A program made the translations under genes and the position numbers. Under the pieces are notes generated by a model. The model was given only the letters and a program-made list of their open reading frames with translations, did no database searches and was not told the DNA's origin. 64,000 nt of DNA from Wagnerdoeblera sp046292685 (GTDB lineage Bacteria; Pseudomonadota; Alphaproteobacteria; Rhodobacterales; Rhodobacteraceae), in assembly GCF_046292685.1 (NCBI RefSeq), contig NZ_JBKBQM010000002.1, positions 62,001-126,000 of the forward strand, given 5' to 3'. Below, piece by piece: positions 1-9,433 of the stretch (its first letter is position 1; each line of letters starts with the position of its first letter).

Positions 1-807
1 GACCGTGCGCAACCAGCCCTGGCTGCGCGCCTCGGGGTTGAGGCCCTTGCCGGTCAGCAGGCGGTAGCTGTCGTCATAGAAGGGCGAGCCCTTGAAGTTG
101 TGTCCGAGGATCGCCGCTGCCGTCTGGGCGTCGTCGGTCAGACCCAGGGCCAGATAGCATTCGACCAGCCGGTGCAGCGCCTCGGGCGTGTGGGTGGTGG
201 TCTGGAACTGTTCGACCACCACGCGGAAGCGGTTGATCGCCGCTGCATAATGCCCGCCACGCAGGTAGTAGCGGCCGATTTCCATTTCCTTGGCGGCCAG
301 ATGGTCGAAGGCCAGATCGAACTTCAGCATCGCCGACTTGGCATATTCGCTGTCGGGATACTGTTCGATCACCACGCGCAGGGCCTGCAGTGCCTGGAAG
401 GTCAGCCCCTGGTCGCGGCCCACCTCGTCGATCTGGTCGTAATAGGAAATCGCAAGGATGTATTGCGCCCAGGCCGCATCCTCGTCGCCCGGGTAAAGGT
501 CGAGATAGCGTTGCGCGGCGGCGCGGGCCTCTTCGTAGTTCTTGCGCTTGTGCTCGGCGAAGGCCTGCATCACGACGCTGCGCTTGGCCCATTCGGAATA
601 GGGATACAGCCGTTCGACCTCGGCGAAATAGCGGCTTGCGGTGGGCTGGCGCGGGCTGGTTTCCAGCGCACGTTCGCCGAGGGCGAAGATATCCTTCGCC
701 TCCATCGATTCGAGGTTGATCTGGCTTTCGCGGCTGGCGCAGCCGGTCAAGACCGCAACCACCAGAACCGCACCGATCAGCCTTGCGCGCTTGGCCCGCC
801 CTGTCAT
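1..807 (-). CDS. bamD: Outer membrane assembly lipoprotein BamD (3' end cut by the window edge)
   Basis: BamD is the lipoprotein partner of BamA in the complex that inserts beta-barrel proteins into the outer membrane. The 269 codons visible begin with a short basic stretch, a hydrophobic segment and the lipobox LTGC at about residues 21-24. Then follow helical repeats of TPR type with typical BamD phrases such as RYFAEVERLYPYSEWA and VVIEQYPDSEYAKSA. No stop is reached, so the C-terminus lies beyond base 1. It is the last visible gene of the division cluster, 131 bases downstream of lpxC on the same strand, an order often found in Rhodobacterales. The family call is firm; only the C-terminus is missing. 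Confidence 0.93.
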   Translation of the reverse strand, partial: MTGRAKRARLIGAVLVVAVLTGCASRESQINLESMEAKDIFALGERALETSPRQPTASRYFAEVERLYPYSEWAKRSVVMQAFAEHKRKNYEEARAAAQRYLDLYPGDEDAAWAQYILAISYYDQIDEVGRDQGLTFQALQALRVVIEQYPDSEYAKSAMLKFDLAFDHLAAKEMEIGRYYLRGGHYAAAINRFRVVVEQFQTTTHTPEALHRLVECYLALGLTDDAQTAAAILGHNFKGSPFYDDSYRLLTGKGLNPEARSQGWLRTV

Positions 808-938
808 CGTTCTGCCTGCTCCTGCGGGCGGTTGCCCCGGAAAGACCGGGGGCGGTCCTGCCCTGCCGCTGCTTCTGATGCGTTCCCTAGCACAGAAAAA
901 TCCGAGGCGCAAAACGCCTTTCGCCCGGCAGGGCCTGG

Positions 939-1862
939 TCAGGCGGCGGTTCGCGGCAGGTCGTCCGGCGTGACGCCGACCCCGGGCAGCTTGCAGCCCG
1001 ATCCGCCGTCGCAATCCACCCAGGCCCAGGCGCCGGGGGTGGCGAACACCTGCCGCAGCAGGCGGTTGGTCAGCGCGTGGCCGGACTTGATGCCGGTATA
1101 GCGCCCCAGAACCGGCCCGCCGGCCAGCGCCAGATCGCCCAGGGCATCCAGCATCTTGTGGCGCACGGGTTCGTCCTGGTGCCGCAAGCCGCCGGGGCTG
1201 AGCACCTGTTCGCCCTGAACCACCACGGCGTTGTGCAGCGTGCCGCCCAGCGCCAGGCCGTTGGCGCGCATGAAATCCACGTCGGCCTGCCGGCAGAAGG
1301 TGCGGCTGTCGCTCAGCTCACGCACGAAGGTTCCGTTCGACAGGTTCAGCGCCTTTTCCTGCCGCCCGATCGCGGCATCGGCGAAGTCGATGGCAAAGCG
1401 CATTTCCATCGCGTCGGCGGGTTCCAGCCGGGCCACGGCCTCGCCTTCGCAGACATCGACGGCGCGCAGGATCTTCAGCGCGCGCACCGGGGCCGACTGG
1501 CGCATCACGCCAGCCGCCAGAAAGCCGCGCACGAAGGGCACGGCCGACCCGTCGAGAATCGGCACTTCGGGTCCGTCGATTTCGATCAGGGCGTTGTGGA
1601 TGCCGCACCCGGCCACCGCGGCCATGACATGTTCCACCGTCGAGACGGTGGCGCCCTGCGCGTTGGCCAGCAAGGTGCACAGTTTCGAGGAAACCACCGC
1701 ATCCCACCGCGCAGGGATGCGACCCTTGGCCGCCGGCAAGTCCGTTCGGACGAAGACGATGCCATGATCGACCGGCGCCGGGTTGACCACCAGCCGCGCC
1801 GGCGCACCGGAATGCAGGCCCACGCCTTCGAAGGCGACCGCCGAAATCAGGCTGTTCTGCAC
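939..1862 (-). CDS. lpxC: UDP-3-O-acyl-N-acetylglucosamine deacetylase
   Basis: LpxC is the zinc deacetylase that commits UDP-acyl-GlcNAc to lipid A synthesis in the cytoplasm. The 307-residue product has the usual family length. It shows the zinc-ligand regions TVEHVMAA (His) and RHKMLDALGDLAL (His and Asp), plus the GGTLHNAVV segment. The start codon is GTG, preceded by a weak GGGG-type ribosome site. The gene lies between ftsZ and bamD on the same strand. A terminator hairpin after ftsZ suggests lpxC is transcribed mostly from its own promoter in the 257-base gap upstream, where I see no clear -35/-10 pair. Confidence 0.96.
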   Translation of the reverse strand: MQNSLISAVAFEGVGLHSGAPARLVVNPAPVDHGIVFVRTDLPAAKGRIPARWDAVVSSKLCTLLANAQGATVSTVEHVMAAVAGCGIHNALIEIDGPEVPILDGSAVPFVRGFLAAGVMRQSAPVRALKILRAVDVCEGEAVARLEPADAMEMRFAIDFADAAIGRQEKALNLSNGTFVRELSDSRTFCRQADVDFMRANGLALGGTLHNAVVVQGEQVLSPGGLRHQDEPVRHKMLDALGDLALAGGPVLGRYTGIKSGHALTNRLLRQVFATPGAWAWVDCDGGSGCKLPGVGVTPDDLPRTAA

Positions 1863-2063
1863 GTTACACCCCGTGTCTGCCGGATACCCGGCCCTTCATC
1901 CAGATGCGCCAGGCGCCAGGCCCGGATCATCACGCCATCGCCGCCCCCACGGCCAATCGCGCGATTTTTAGATAAGCGACCACCCCCGACACCGCAATTC
2001 ACGCTTTGCAACGGAGTGTAACAGGCGTGCGGCAACCCGGAGTCTCCGAACAATGCCTTGATT

Positions 2064-2097
2064 TTCAAAAGAGAAAGGCCGGGCAGGCCCGGCCTTT
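2064..2097 (-). terminator. Rho-independent terminator after ftsZ
   Basis: An 11-bp perfect stem (arms 2074-2084 and 2087-2097, AAAGGCCGGGC and its complement) closes a two-base loop. On the minus strand it is followed by a T-rich run (TTTCTCTTTT). It lies 23 bases beyond the ftsZ stop codon and would end the murB-ftsZ transcript ahead of lpxC. Confidence 0.85.
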
Positions 2098-2119
2098 GCA
2101 ACAGTCGCGCGGCTTGGGC

Positions 2120-3745
2120 TCAGTTTGCCTGACGCCGCAGGAAGGCCGGAATTTCGATCCGGTCCTGTTCGTGATCCTGTTCGTCGTCATAGGCCGAATG
2201 CGCCGGCGGCTGCGGTTGCATGCGGGCCGGAGCGGCGCGTTCGGCCTGCGGCGCCGGGGCCGGGTCGCCGCCGCCGGCCATGCGACCGATCAGCGAGCCA
2301 AGGCCAAAGCGCGACCGCGCCGGTTCTTCGGCCCGCGGGGCGGGTTGCGGGGCCTGTGCTGCCGCGCGGGCCTGCGGCGAGGGCGTCTTGGCAACGGCAT
2401 CGCGCAGGCGGGCCAGCGCCTCGGGCGAGGGCGTGCCGGCCGGGGCACGGCGCGGGGCCACGAACTCGGCCGCGTCGGCGTCGATCGCGGCCGGCGCAGG
2501 GCGGGCGGCGGGTTGTGCGGCGCGCGGCTGATAGGCAGGCGGCGGCACATCGGGCTCGGGCTGGCGTGCCGCCTGCGGCGAGGCCTCGAACAGGTCGGCG
2601 GCCGGTTGCGGCGGGGGCTGGTAAGCCGGCGGCGGCTGGAAGGCCGCCTGCGGTTGCGGGGCCGGTTGCGGCGCCGGGGTGGGCGGCACGAATTCGGCCT
2701 GCGGGCGCGGTGGCATCTGCGGTGCCGGGGCCGCCGGACGGGCCTGAATCGGGGCCGGGGCGGCGGCAGTCCGGGCGGTTGCGTCGATGCCGGTGGCCAC
2801 GACCGACACGCGGATGCGGCCTTCCATCGTCGGGTCCAGCGTCGAGCCAACGATGATGTTGGCCTCGGGGTCGACCTTTTCGCGGATGATGTTCGCGGCC
2901 TCGTCCAGCTCGAACAGCGTCAGGTCATAGCCGCCGGTGATGTTGATAAGCACCCCCTTGGCGCCATGCAGGCTGATTTCATCGAGCAGCGGGTTGGCGA
3001 TGGCCTTTTCTGCCGCCTGCACGGCACGGTTCGGCCCTTCGCCATCGCCGGTGCCCATCATGGCCTTGCCCATTTCGTCCATCACCGAGCGCACGTCGGC
3101 GAAGTCGAGGTTGATGAGCCCGGGCTTCACCATCAGGTCGGTCACGCCCTTGACGCCTTGATACAGCACGTCGTCGGCCATGGCGAAGGCTTCGGTGAAG
3201 GTGGTCTTTTCGTTCGCCAGCCGGAACAGGTTCTGGTTGGGGATGATGATGAGCGTATCGACAACCTTCTGCAGCGCCTCGACGCCTTCTTCGGCCTGAC
3301 GCATCCGCTTGTTGCCCTCGAAGGCAAAGGGCTTGGTCACCACGCCCACGGTCAGCACGCCCATTTCGCGCGCCGCCTGGGCGATGATCGGTGCCGCGCC
3401 GGTGCCGGTGCCGCCGCCCATGCCGGCGGTGATGAAACACATGTGCGCGCCGGCAAGATGGTCGACGATCTGTTCGATCGATTCCTCGGCCGCGGCGGCC
3501 CCGATCTGCGGCTTGGCGCCGGCGCCCAGCCCCTCGGTCACCTTGGCGCCCAGCTGCACGCGATGCGGGGCGCGGCTTTGTGCCAGCGCCTGCGCATCGG
3601 TGTTGGCGACGACGAAATCAACGCCGTCGAGCTGCTGGTCGATCATGTTGTTGACCGCGTTGCCCCCGGCGCCGCCGACGCCGAAAACGGTGATGCGGGG
3701 CTTCAGATCGGCCCCCTCTTTCGCCATGATGAGATTCAACGCCAT
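2120..3745 (-). CDS. ftsZ: Cell division GTPase FtsZ
   Basis: FtsZ is the tubulin-like GTPase that forms the division ring. The globular domain (about residues 15-320) contains GVGGAGGNAVNNMI, the GTP-binding loop GGGTGTGAAP and the synergy-loop region DLNLDFADVR-type segment (GLINLDFADV). A Pro/Ala/Gln-rich linker of roughly 200 residues follows. The protein ends with the conserved C-terminal peptide DRIEIPAFLRRQAN, the docking site for FtsA and other partners. At 541 residues it is longer than E. coli FtsZ because of the linker, as is usual in alphaproteobacteria. It lies 185 bases downstream of ftsA, so it may also have its own promoter. A terminator follows it. Confidence 0.98.
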   Translation of the reverse strand: MALNLIMAKEGADLKPRITVFGVGGAGGNAVNNMIDQQLDGVDFVVANTDAQALAQSRAPHRVQLGAKVTEGLGAGAKPQIGAAAAEESIEQIVDHLAGAHMCFITAGMGGGTGTGAAPIIAQAAREMGVLTVGVVTKPFAFEGNKRMRQAEEGVEALQKVVDTLIIIPNQNLFRLANEKTTFTEAFAMADDVLYQGVKGVTDLMVKPGLINLDFADVRSVMDEMGKAMMGTGDGEGPNRAVQAAEKAIANPLLDEISLHGAKGVLINITGGYDLTLFELDEAANIIREKVDPEANIIVGSTLDPTMEGRIRVSVVATGIDATARTAAAPAPIQARPAAPAPQMPPRPQAEFVPPTPAPQPAPQPQAAFQPPPAYQPPPQPAADLFEASPQAARQPEPDVPPPAYQPRAAQPAARPAPAAIDADAAEFVAPRRAPAGTPSPEALARLRDAVAKTPSPQARAAAQAPQPAPRAEEPARSRFGLGSLIGRMAGGGDPAPAPQAERAAPARMQPQPPAHSAYDDEQDHEQDRIEIPAFLRRQAN

Positions 3746-3930
3746 TTTCCTGCCGCCTGCCCTTGTTCTGGTCGTCCCCGCGTCAGCCCCTGCCCAGGTT
3801 CGCTGCGATTACAACCGATTCTATCCACAGCCCGAGTCGTCGTCACGCAAAAAACACCGTTTCGCCCCAAATATTGAGGCGATTCGCCATGCTCCGGCGG
3901 TATTTTGCCGCTCCATACGCCATGTGGTGG

Positions 3931-5265
3931 TCACCAGTTGTCGCGGAACCAGCGCAAGGCCCGCCGGAAGGACCGCACCGGATAGCGTTCGGCCGGAATT
4001 TCGAAATCCCACCATTCGTCCTGCGGATGCGCCGCAAACAGGCACAGGCCGACCACGCTGGCAAAATGCGCGCCAGCCACCGCCTGCGGCAAACCCTGCA
4101 CGCGCAACGGGCGCCCCAGCCGCACCCGCTGACCCAGGATGCGCGCCGCCAACCCGTCGATGCCCGGAATCAGGCTGCCGCCGCCGGTCAGCACGATCTG
4201 CTGGCTGGGCAGGTGTTCGAAACCCGCCGCATCCAGCCGCAGGCGCACTTCCTCGAGAATCTCCTCGACCCGGGGGCGCATGATGCCGATCAGCTCGGTG
4301 CGGCTGACGCGGCGACGGTCCTTTTCCCAGTCGCCGGTGTCGGCAGAAAGCTCGATCATCTCGCGGTCGTCCATGCCGGTGGCATGCACCCCGCCGTGGA
4401 AGGTCTTGATGCGTTCCGCGAGGTTCAGCGGAATCTCCAGCCCCATCGCAATGTCGCGGCTGACCAGATCGCCGCCCATGCGCACCGCATCGGCGTAGAT
4501 CATGTGCTTTTTCATGAAGATGGAAATGCCGGTCGCGCCGCCGCCCATGTCGATGCAGGCTGCGCCCAGTTCCTGTTCGTCTTCGACCAGGGCGGCAAGG
4601 CCCGCGACATAGGCCGAACTGGCGATGCCCGCCACCTCCAGATCGCAACGCTTGAGGCAATGCAGCAGGCATTCCACCGCCGCGCGTTCGACCGACAGCA
4701 GGTGCATGTCGCACGACAGGTTGTGCCCGATCTGCCCCCGCGGGTCGGCGAGGCCCGTGCGGTTGTCCAGGGCGAAGTTGACGGGCTGGGCGTGCAGCAC
4801 CTCGCGCCCTTCGCCAAGGTCGGGCATCTCGCACGAGGCGAGCACATGGGCGATGTCCTGTTCGGTGACGACGCTGTCGGCCAGCCGGTGTTCGCCCGCC
4901 AGACCATAGCTGCGCGGTGCGGCCCCCGCAAAGCTGGCGATCACATGGTCCACCCGCGTTCCGGCGGCCTTTTGCGCCGACTGCACCACGGTGCGAATGG
5001 CGCGTTCGGCCTCTTGCAGGCCCTCGACCTCGCCGAAGCGGATGCCGCGCGAACGGGTGGTGGCGGCCCCGATCACCCGAAACTGCGACTGCCCGGCCAT
5101 CGGGCCGACGCCATCCTCGGCGCGGAAACGGTCGGGCCCGTCGAAACGCAGGATCAGGCAGGCGATCTTGGTGGTGCCCACATCCAGCACGGCAATCACG
5201 CCGCGCTGCATGGCCGCCTTGCGCATCTGCCGCATCGCGCGCTGGGATTGGTAAAGATCGGTCAT
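3931..5265 (-). CDS. ftsA: Cell division actin-like protein FtsA
   Basis: FtsA is the actin-like ATPase that tethers FtsZ to the membrane. The sequence shows VIAVLDVGTTKIACLI near residue 20 (phosphate 1), CIDMGGGATGISIF (phosphate 2) and ILTGGGSLIPGIDGLA (adenosine loop). A candidate amphipathic C-terminal helix ends RRALRWFRDNW. Two ATGs are nine bases apart. The upstream one (5274) directly abuts the GGAGG sequence, whereas the one at 5265 has a normal nine-base spacing, so I chose 5265 (444 residues). The open frame continues far upstream through ftsQ, but that part is not coding. The gene is co-transcribed after ftsQ, whose stop lies five bases upstream of this start. Confidence 0.96.
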   Translation of the reverse strand: MTDLYQSQRAMRQMRKAAMQRGVIAVLDVGTTKIACLILRFDGPDRFRAEDGVGPMAGQSQFRVIGAATTRSRGIRFGEVEGLQEAERAIRTVVQSAQKAAGTRVDHVIASFAGAAPRSYGLAGEHRLADSVVTEQDIAHVLASCEMPDLGEGREVLHAQPVNFALDNRTGLADPRGQIGHNLSCDMHLLSVERAAVECLLHCLKRCDLEVAGIASSAYVAGLAALVEDEQELGAACIDMGGGATGISIFMKKHMIYADAVRMGGDLVSRDIAMGLEIPLNLAERIKTFHGGVHATGMDDREMIELSADTGDWEKDRRRVSRTELIGIMRPRVEEILEEVRLRLDAAGFEHLPSQQIVLTGGGSLIPGIDGLAARILGQRVRLGRPLRVQGLPQAVAGAHFASVVGLCLFAAHPQDEWWDFEIPAERYPVRSFRRALRWFRDNW

Positions 5266-5270
5266 GGCAC

Positions 5271-6149
5271 TCATCCTCCGGTCTGGGCAAGTCGGACTTG
5301 GCGCAGGGTTTCGGCGGCGTCGGGCGACAGCCGCAAGGTGGGTCGGCGATCGTGGCGCAGGTCCACCGCCATGATATCGCGGGCCAGGATGGATTCGGCC
5401 TGGTCCAGCGCCAGCAGGCGTTCCAGCGCGCGCACCGGGTTTTCCTGCGGCAAAAGGATGCGCTGGTCGCGGTCCAGCACCAGATCCCAACGGCGCTGGC
5501 CCAGGCGCACCAGCCCGCGCAGGCGCGGCACCAGCGGGCCGGCGGCCTGCACCAGGGCCAGCGCCTCGGGCGCGGCATCGGCCGCCCCTTGCCCGGCAAT
5601 CAGCGGCAGGTCGCCGCGCAGGGACCGGGCGCCGATGCGCGCAACCTTGTGCCCGCCGGCATCCACCAGCCAGAGCCCGTCGGGGGCGCGCCAGACCAGC
5701 GCCGGGGCGCGTTCGGTGACCGTCACCTGCAGCACGCCGCCCGACACGATGCGCAAGTCGGCCCGCTCCACGGCGTCGAAGGTTTCCACCCGCGCGCGCG
5801 CCGCCTGCAGGTCGATGTCGAAGGACGACCGCGGCAGGTTCAGCGCCAGCCCGACGCGGATCGCCTCGGCCAGCACGGGCGAGGCACCTTCGATCGCCAC
5901 AAGGTTGACCATGAATTCCGGCCGGTTCTGGAACTCGGACCGCAGGTCGGCATAGACGGCATGGATCGCGCCGCGCCGGCCCTCGTCGGCCAGATAGAGC
6001 GCCACGCTGCCGGCCATCAGCGCCAGCGGCAGCACAAAGCGCACGGTCAGCCGGAACAGCGGGGTCAGCCACAGGCGCTGCCAGCGGTAGGCCCAGCGCG
6101 AGGGCGCCGGGTCGCGGCGGGTGGCGGCGGGGGCTCTCAGCGGTCGCAC
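5271..6149 (-). CDS. ftsQ: Cell division protein FtsQ
   Basis: FtsQ is a bitopic inner membrane protein that links early and late divisome components through a periplasmic POTRA domain. I place the start at a GTG (6149), seven bases after GGAGG, which gives 292 residues and a 13-base overlap with ddl. An earlier start would overlap ddl by about 190 bases. The product has a basic cytoplasmic N-terminus, one membrane segment (VRFVLPLALMAGSVALYLA, about residues 35-55), then a POTRA region beginning near FMVNLVAIEGA and an FtsQ/DivIB domain. The position between ddl and ftsA is the classical one. Confidence 0.92.
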   Translation of the reverse strand: MRPLRAPAATRRDPAPSRWAYRWQRLWLTPLFRLTVRFVLPLALMAGSVALYLADEGRRGAIHAVYADLRSEFQNRPEFMVNLVAIEGASPVLAEAIRVGLALNLPRSSFDIDLQAARARVETFDAVERADLRIVSGGVLQVTVTERAPALVWRAPDGLWLVDAGGHKVARIGARSLRGDLPLIAGQGAADAAPEALALVQAAGPLVPRLRGLVRLGQRRWDLVLDRDQRILLPQENPVRALERLLALDQAESILARDIMAVDLRHDRRPTLRLSPDAAETLRQVRLAQTGG

Positions 6150-7057
6150 GAGGCATCCTCCACCAGCCAGCGGCACAGCTCGGGAAAGCTGATGCCGCAA
6201 TGCGCCGCCTGTTCGGGCGCCAGCGACGTCGGCGTCATGCCCGGCTGGGTGTTGGTTTCCAGCAGGATCAGGCCGGCCAGGCCGCGGGGCGCGTCCCAGC
6301 GGAAATCGGTGCGGCTCAGCCCCCGGCACCCCAGTGCCGCATGGGCGCGCACCGCCATATCCAGACAGGCCGCGGTGATATCGGCGGGCAGATCGGCCGG
6401 CACCACGTGCCGGCTGCCGCCCGGCTTGTATTTTGCGTCATAGTCATACCAGCCGTCGGTCAGAATCTCGGTTACGCAAAGCGCCCGGTCGCCCAGCACC
6501 GACACGGTCAGTTCGCGCCCCGGCGCATAGGTTTCGACCATGACGGTCTGCGGCATGTCGGCCGCCAGGCGCGGCGCGTTCGAACCGGGGGGCACGATAT
6601 AGACCCCGACCGACGACCCTTCGTTGAAGGGCTTGACCACATAGGGCGGCGGCAGCACATGCCCGGCCGAAACCGCCTCGCGCGGGGCCAGCACGCTGTG
6701 CACCACGGGCAGGCCGTGGGCGCGATAGACCTCCTTGGTGCGCTGCTTGTCCATCGCCAGCGCCGAGGCCAGAACCCCCGAATGCGTGTAAGGAACGCGC
6801 AGCCATTCCAGCAGGCCCTGGACACAGCCGTCTTCGCCCCAGCGGCCGTGCAAGGCGTTGAACACGACGTCGGGGCGGATGTCGGACAGGCGCGCAGCCA
6901 GATCGGGGCCGGCATCGACCTCGACCACCTGGAAACCTGCCGCGCGCAAGGCGTTGGCGCATTCGCGCCCCGACGACAGCGACACCTCCCGCTCGGCGGA
7001 AGGCCCCCCCATCAATACAGCCACCTTGGCGGGTGTTCTGCCCGAACCGCCTGCCAT
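6137..7057 (-). CDS. ddlB: D-alanine--D-alanine ligase
   Basis: This cytoplasmic ATP-grasp enzyme joins two D-alanines for the peptidoglycan pentapeptide. The 306-residue product shows the N-terminal VLMGGPSAEREVSL motif, the DVVFNALHGRWGEDG segment, the ATP-binding PYVVKPFNEGSSVGV and the metal-binding end ILLETNTQPGMT. It follows murB by 64 bases and overlaps ftsQ. A GAGG site lies six bases upstream of its ATG. Length and motifs match DdlB fully. Confidence 0.97.
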   Translation of the reverse strand: MAGGSGRTPAKVAVLMGGPSAEREVSLSSGRECANALRAAGFQVVEVDAGPDLAARLSDIRPDVVFNALHGRWGEDGCVQGLLEWLRVPYTHSGVLASALAMDKQRTKEVYRAHGLPVVHSVLAPREAVSAGHVLPPPYVVKPFNEGSSVGVYIVPPGSNAPRLAADMPQTVMVETYAPGRELTVSVLGDRALCVTEILTDGWYDYDAKYKPGGSRHVVPADLPADITAACLDMAVRAHAALGCRGLSRTDFRWDAPRGLAGLILLETNTQPGMTPTSLAPEQAAHCGISFPELCRWLVEDASCDR

Positions 7058-7101
7058 CTTCTGCCTCGTGGGGCGCTGCGCCCCTTATGGTTGTGCGGGC
7101 T

Positions 7102-8037
7102 TTACCGCCCGTTGCACGGCGCCGGTTCGCCGACGCGCATGATTTCCCACTGTAGCGAAATTCCCGAGGTCTGCAAAACCTTTTCTCGCACCGATTCGCC
7201 CAGCGATTCGAGATCGGCGGCCGTGGCGCCCCCGGTGTTGATGAGGAAATTCGCGTGCTTGTCCGACATGCGGGCACCGCCCAGCTGCGCGCCCTGCATC
7301 CCGGCATCCTGGATCAGCTTCCACGCCTTCAGCTCGTGCGTGTCATCGGCCCGGCCGGTGCTGGAAAACCCTGCCGGGTTGCGAAAGGTGGACCCGGCGC
7401 TGCGGTCGCGCACCGGCTGGCTGGCATCGCGCCGGGCGATCTGGTCGGCCATGCGGGCGGCAAGTGCGGCCGGGTCGCCGGCGGGGGCGCGAAAGGTCGC
7501 CTGCACGATCACCGTCCCCTCGGGCAGGTCCGACTGGCGATAGCGCAAGTCCAGCGCCGCCGCCGGCAGGGTTTCCACCGCGCCGGCGCGGGTCACCACG
7601 CGCACGCTTTCCAGCACATCGGCAACATACGCCCCATAGCACCCGGCGTTCATCCGCACCGCGCCGCCGATGGTGCCGGGAATGGTGCGCAGGAAGGTCA
7701 GGTCGCGCCCCGCTGCCGCCGCCGTTTGCGCCACCCGCGCATCCAGCGCCGCCGCCCCGGCGATCACCCGGTCGCCTTCGACCGCGACATCGGCAAAGCC
7801 CTTGCCCAGCCGCACCACCACCGCGCGCAGGCCGCCGTCCCGCACGATCAGGTTGCTGCCCACCCCCATCGGAAACACCGGCAGAGCCGGGTCCAGCGCG
7901 GCCAGAAACGCGCACAGGTCGGCCTCGTCGGCCGGCAGGAACAGCGCATCCGCCGGCCCGCCGACGCGCAGCCAGGTCAGGTCGGACAGCGGGCGGTGAA
8001 GGGTCAACGTGCCGCGGGGGGTGGGATAGGTCGTCAT
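7102..8037 (-). CDS. murB: UDP-N-acetylenolpyruvoylglucosamine reductase
   Basis: MurB reduces the enolpyruvyl group to make UDP-MurNAc, using FAD and NADPH. The 311-residue product shows the FAD-binding segments RVGGPADALFLP, PMGVGSNLIVRDGG and TIPGTIGGAVRMNAGCYG. It also has the catalytic serine region RSAGSTFRNP and the C-terminal glutamate in LQWEIMR. This is the type I form. It is the first gene of the visible division operon. The murG-murC genes usually found upstream are absent; instead an enoyl-CoA hydratase homologue lies 82 bases upstream on the same strand. Confidence 0.97.
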   Translation of the reverse strand: MTTYPTPRGTLTLHRPLSDLTWLRVGGPADALFLPADEADLCAFLAALDPALPVFPMGVGSNLIVRDGGLRAVVVRLGKGFADVAVEGDRVIAGAAALDARVAQTAAAAGRDLTFLRTIPGTIGGAVRMNAGCYGAYVADVLESVRVVTRAGAVETLPAAALDLRYRQSDLPEGTVIVQATFRAPAGDPAALAARMADQIARRDASQPVRDRSAGSTFRNPAGFSSTGRADDTHELKAWKLIQDAGMQGAQLGGARMSDKHANFLINTGGATAADLESLGESVREKVLQTSGISLQWEIMRVGEPAPCNGR

Positions 8038-8119
8038 GCGCCGTTCCTACCGCTGCAACAAGGGCCGGGCAAGGGCGAGGCCGGCGGGCCTCATGGGAAA
8101 TGGCCGGCGTTGGCGCGGG

Positions 8120-8899
8120 CTACCGCCCCTCGAACCCCGGCGCGCGCTTTTCGAGAAAGGCCATGACGCCTTCGCGGAAGTCGCGGGTGCGGCCCAGTTC
8201 GCCTTGCAGGCGCGCCTCGACCCCGAGCTGGGTCAGATAGTCGTTGCCGGCCGAGGCGCGCAGCGCCTCCTTGATGGCGCGAAAGGCGGCGGTCGGGCCG
8301 GTGGCGATGTGGCGGGCGCGGGCCTGCCAGTGCGCGGCGAAGCGGTCGTCGGGCACGGCTTCCCAGATCATGCCCCAGTCGGCGGCTTGCCGGGCCGGGA
8401 TCTTTTCGGCAAACAGCGCCGCCCCCATCGCCCGTGGCCAGCCCACCTGGCGCGGCAAGGCCCAGGTGCCGCCGGCATCGGGCATCAGCCCGATGCGGGT
8501 GAAGGCCTGCAGGAACACGACCGACTCGGCTGCGATGACCACATCGGCGGCCAGCGCCAGGTTGGCACCGGCCCCCGCCGCGGCACCATTCACCGCCGCG
8601 AGGACCGGCACCGGGCATTCGACGATGGCTTGCAGCATGGGTTCGTATTCGTCGCGCAGAATGCGTTCCAGGTCGATATCGCCCAGGTTGCCTTCGCCGC
8701 CCAGATCCTGCCCGGAACAGAAGGCCCGACCCGCCCCCGTCAGCACCACGACCCGGGCCGAAGCCGCCGTCGCCTGCTGCACGGCATCGCGCAGTTCCGC
8801 CCGCATCGTGGCGTTCAGCGCATTCATCACCTCGGGCCGGTTGAGCGTGATGGTCGCCTGACCCTCGGTCAGATCGTAGTCGATGGTCCGATAGGTCAT
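8120..8899 (-). CDS. Enoyl-CoA hydratase/isomerase family protein (PaaG-like)
   Basis: A crotonase-fold enzyme of 259 residues. The oxyanion-hole segments are VLTGAGRAFCSGQDL and VNGAAAGAGANLALAADVV. DAGGTWALPR lies where active-site acids are found in this superfamily. The best resemblance is to PaaG, the 2,3-dehydroadipyl-CoA/ring-oxepin isomerase-type branch, but no other phenylacetate genes are present. It follows ccmH by 72 bases on the same strand; a similar ccmF-ccmH-hydratase grouping is known in Rhodobacter relatives. The substrate cannot be told from sequence. Confidence 0.85.
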   Translation of the reverse strand: MTYRTIDYDLTEGQATITLNRPEVMNALNATMRAELRDAVQQATAASARVVVLTGAGRAFCSGQDLGGEGNLGDIDLERILRDEYEPMLQAIVECPVPVLAAVNGAAAGAGANLALAADVVIAAESVVFLQAFTRIGLMPDAGGTWALPRQVGWPRAMGAALFAEKIPARQAADWGMIWEAVPDDRFAAHWQARARHIATGPTAAFRAIKEALRASAGNDYLTQLGVEARLQGELGRTRDFREGVMAFLEKRAPGFEGR

Positions 8900-8971
8900 G
8901 CCTGCCCCCTGCCCCAGTGCCGCGCGGCCATCCTAGCGCGGACGATACCGCCCGAAACCCCGGACCTCGCG

Positions 8972-9433
8972 TCAGTCGCGCAGGATTTCGGCGAGGCGGC
9001 GCTTTTCCTCGTCGCTCAGTGCGTCGGCCGGGGCGCCCGCGGCCATCTGGCGACGCCGCAGATACAGCCCTGCCGCGACCAGGCCCAGCACCAGCATCGC
9101 CGGACCCGCCACCCACAGGATCAGGTTCGACCCGGTGGCCAGAGGGCGCAACAGCACGTATTCGCCGTAACGGTCCACGACAAAGGCCAGCACCTCCTGG
9201 TTGCTGTCGCCCTGCACCAGGCGTTCCCGCACCAGCAGGCGCAGGTCGCGCGCCAGATCGGCGTTGGATTCGTCGATGCTTTCGTTGCGACAGACCAGGC
9301 AGCGCAGGTCGCGGGAAATCTCGCGCGCGCGGGCTTCCAGCGCCGGGTCGGCCAGCACCTCGTCGGGCTGCACCGCCGCGGCCGGCAACGCGGCCAGCGC
9401 CAGCAGCAGCGCCAGGACGCCGGCCCGGATCAT
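8972..9433 (-). CDS. ccmH: Cytochrome c-type biogenesis protein CcmH
   Basis: CcmH is a membrane-anchored thioredoxin-like protein that reduces or holds apocytochrome c cysteines before heme attachment. The 153-residue product has a cleavable-looking signal peptide (ending PAAAVQ), the redox motif LRCLVCRN, and one membrane helix (LILWVAGPAMLVLGLVAAGL, about residues 100-122). Its ATG overlaps the ccmF stop (ATGA), indicating translational coupling. It is the short CcmH form without the CcmI part. Confidence 0.95.
   Translation of the reverse strand: MIRAGVLALLLALAALPAAAVQPDEVLADPALEARAREISRDLRCLVCRNESIDESNADLARDLRLLVRERLVQGDSNQEVLAFVVDRYGEYVLLRPLATGSNLILWVAGPAMLVLGLVAAGLYLRRRQMAAGAPADALSDEEKRRLAEILRD

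Noticed and set aside
3746..3930. CtrA or GANTC-based cell-cycle control upstream of ftsZ
   Set aside because: Two GATTC sites occur, but no TTAA-N7-TTAA pair; two GANTC sites are too weak a signal alone.
3931..6156. ftsA read as a 741-residue protein
   Set aside because: The N-terminal part is an out-of-frame reading of ftsQ; FtsA homology begins at the ATG near 5265.
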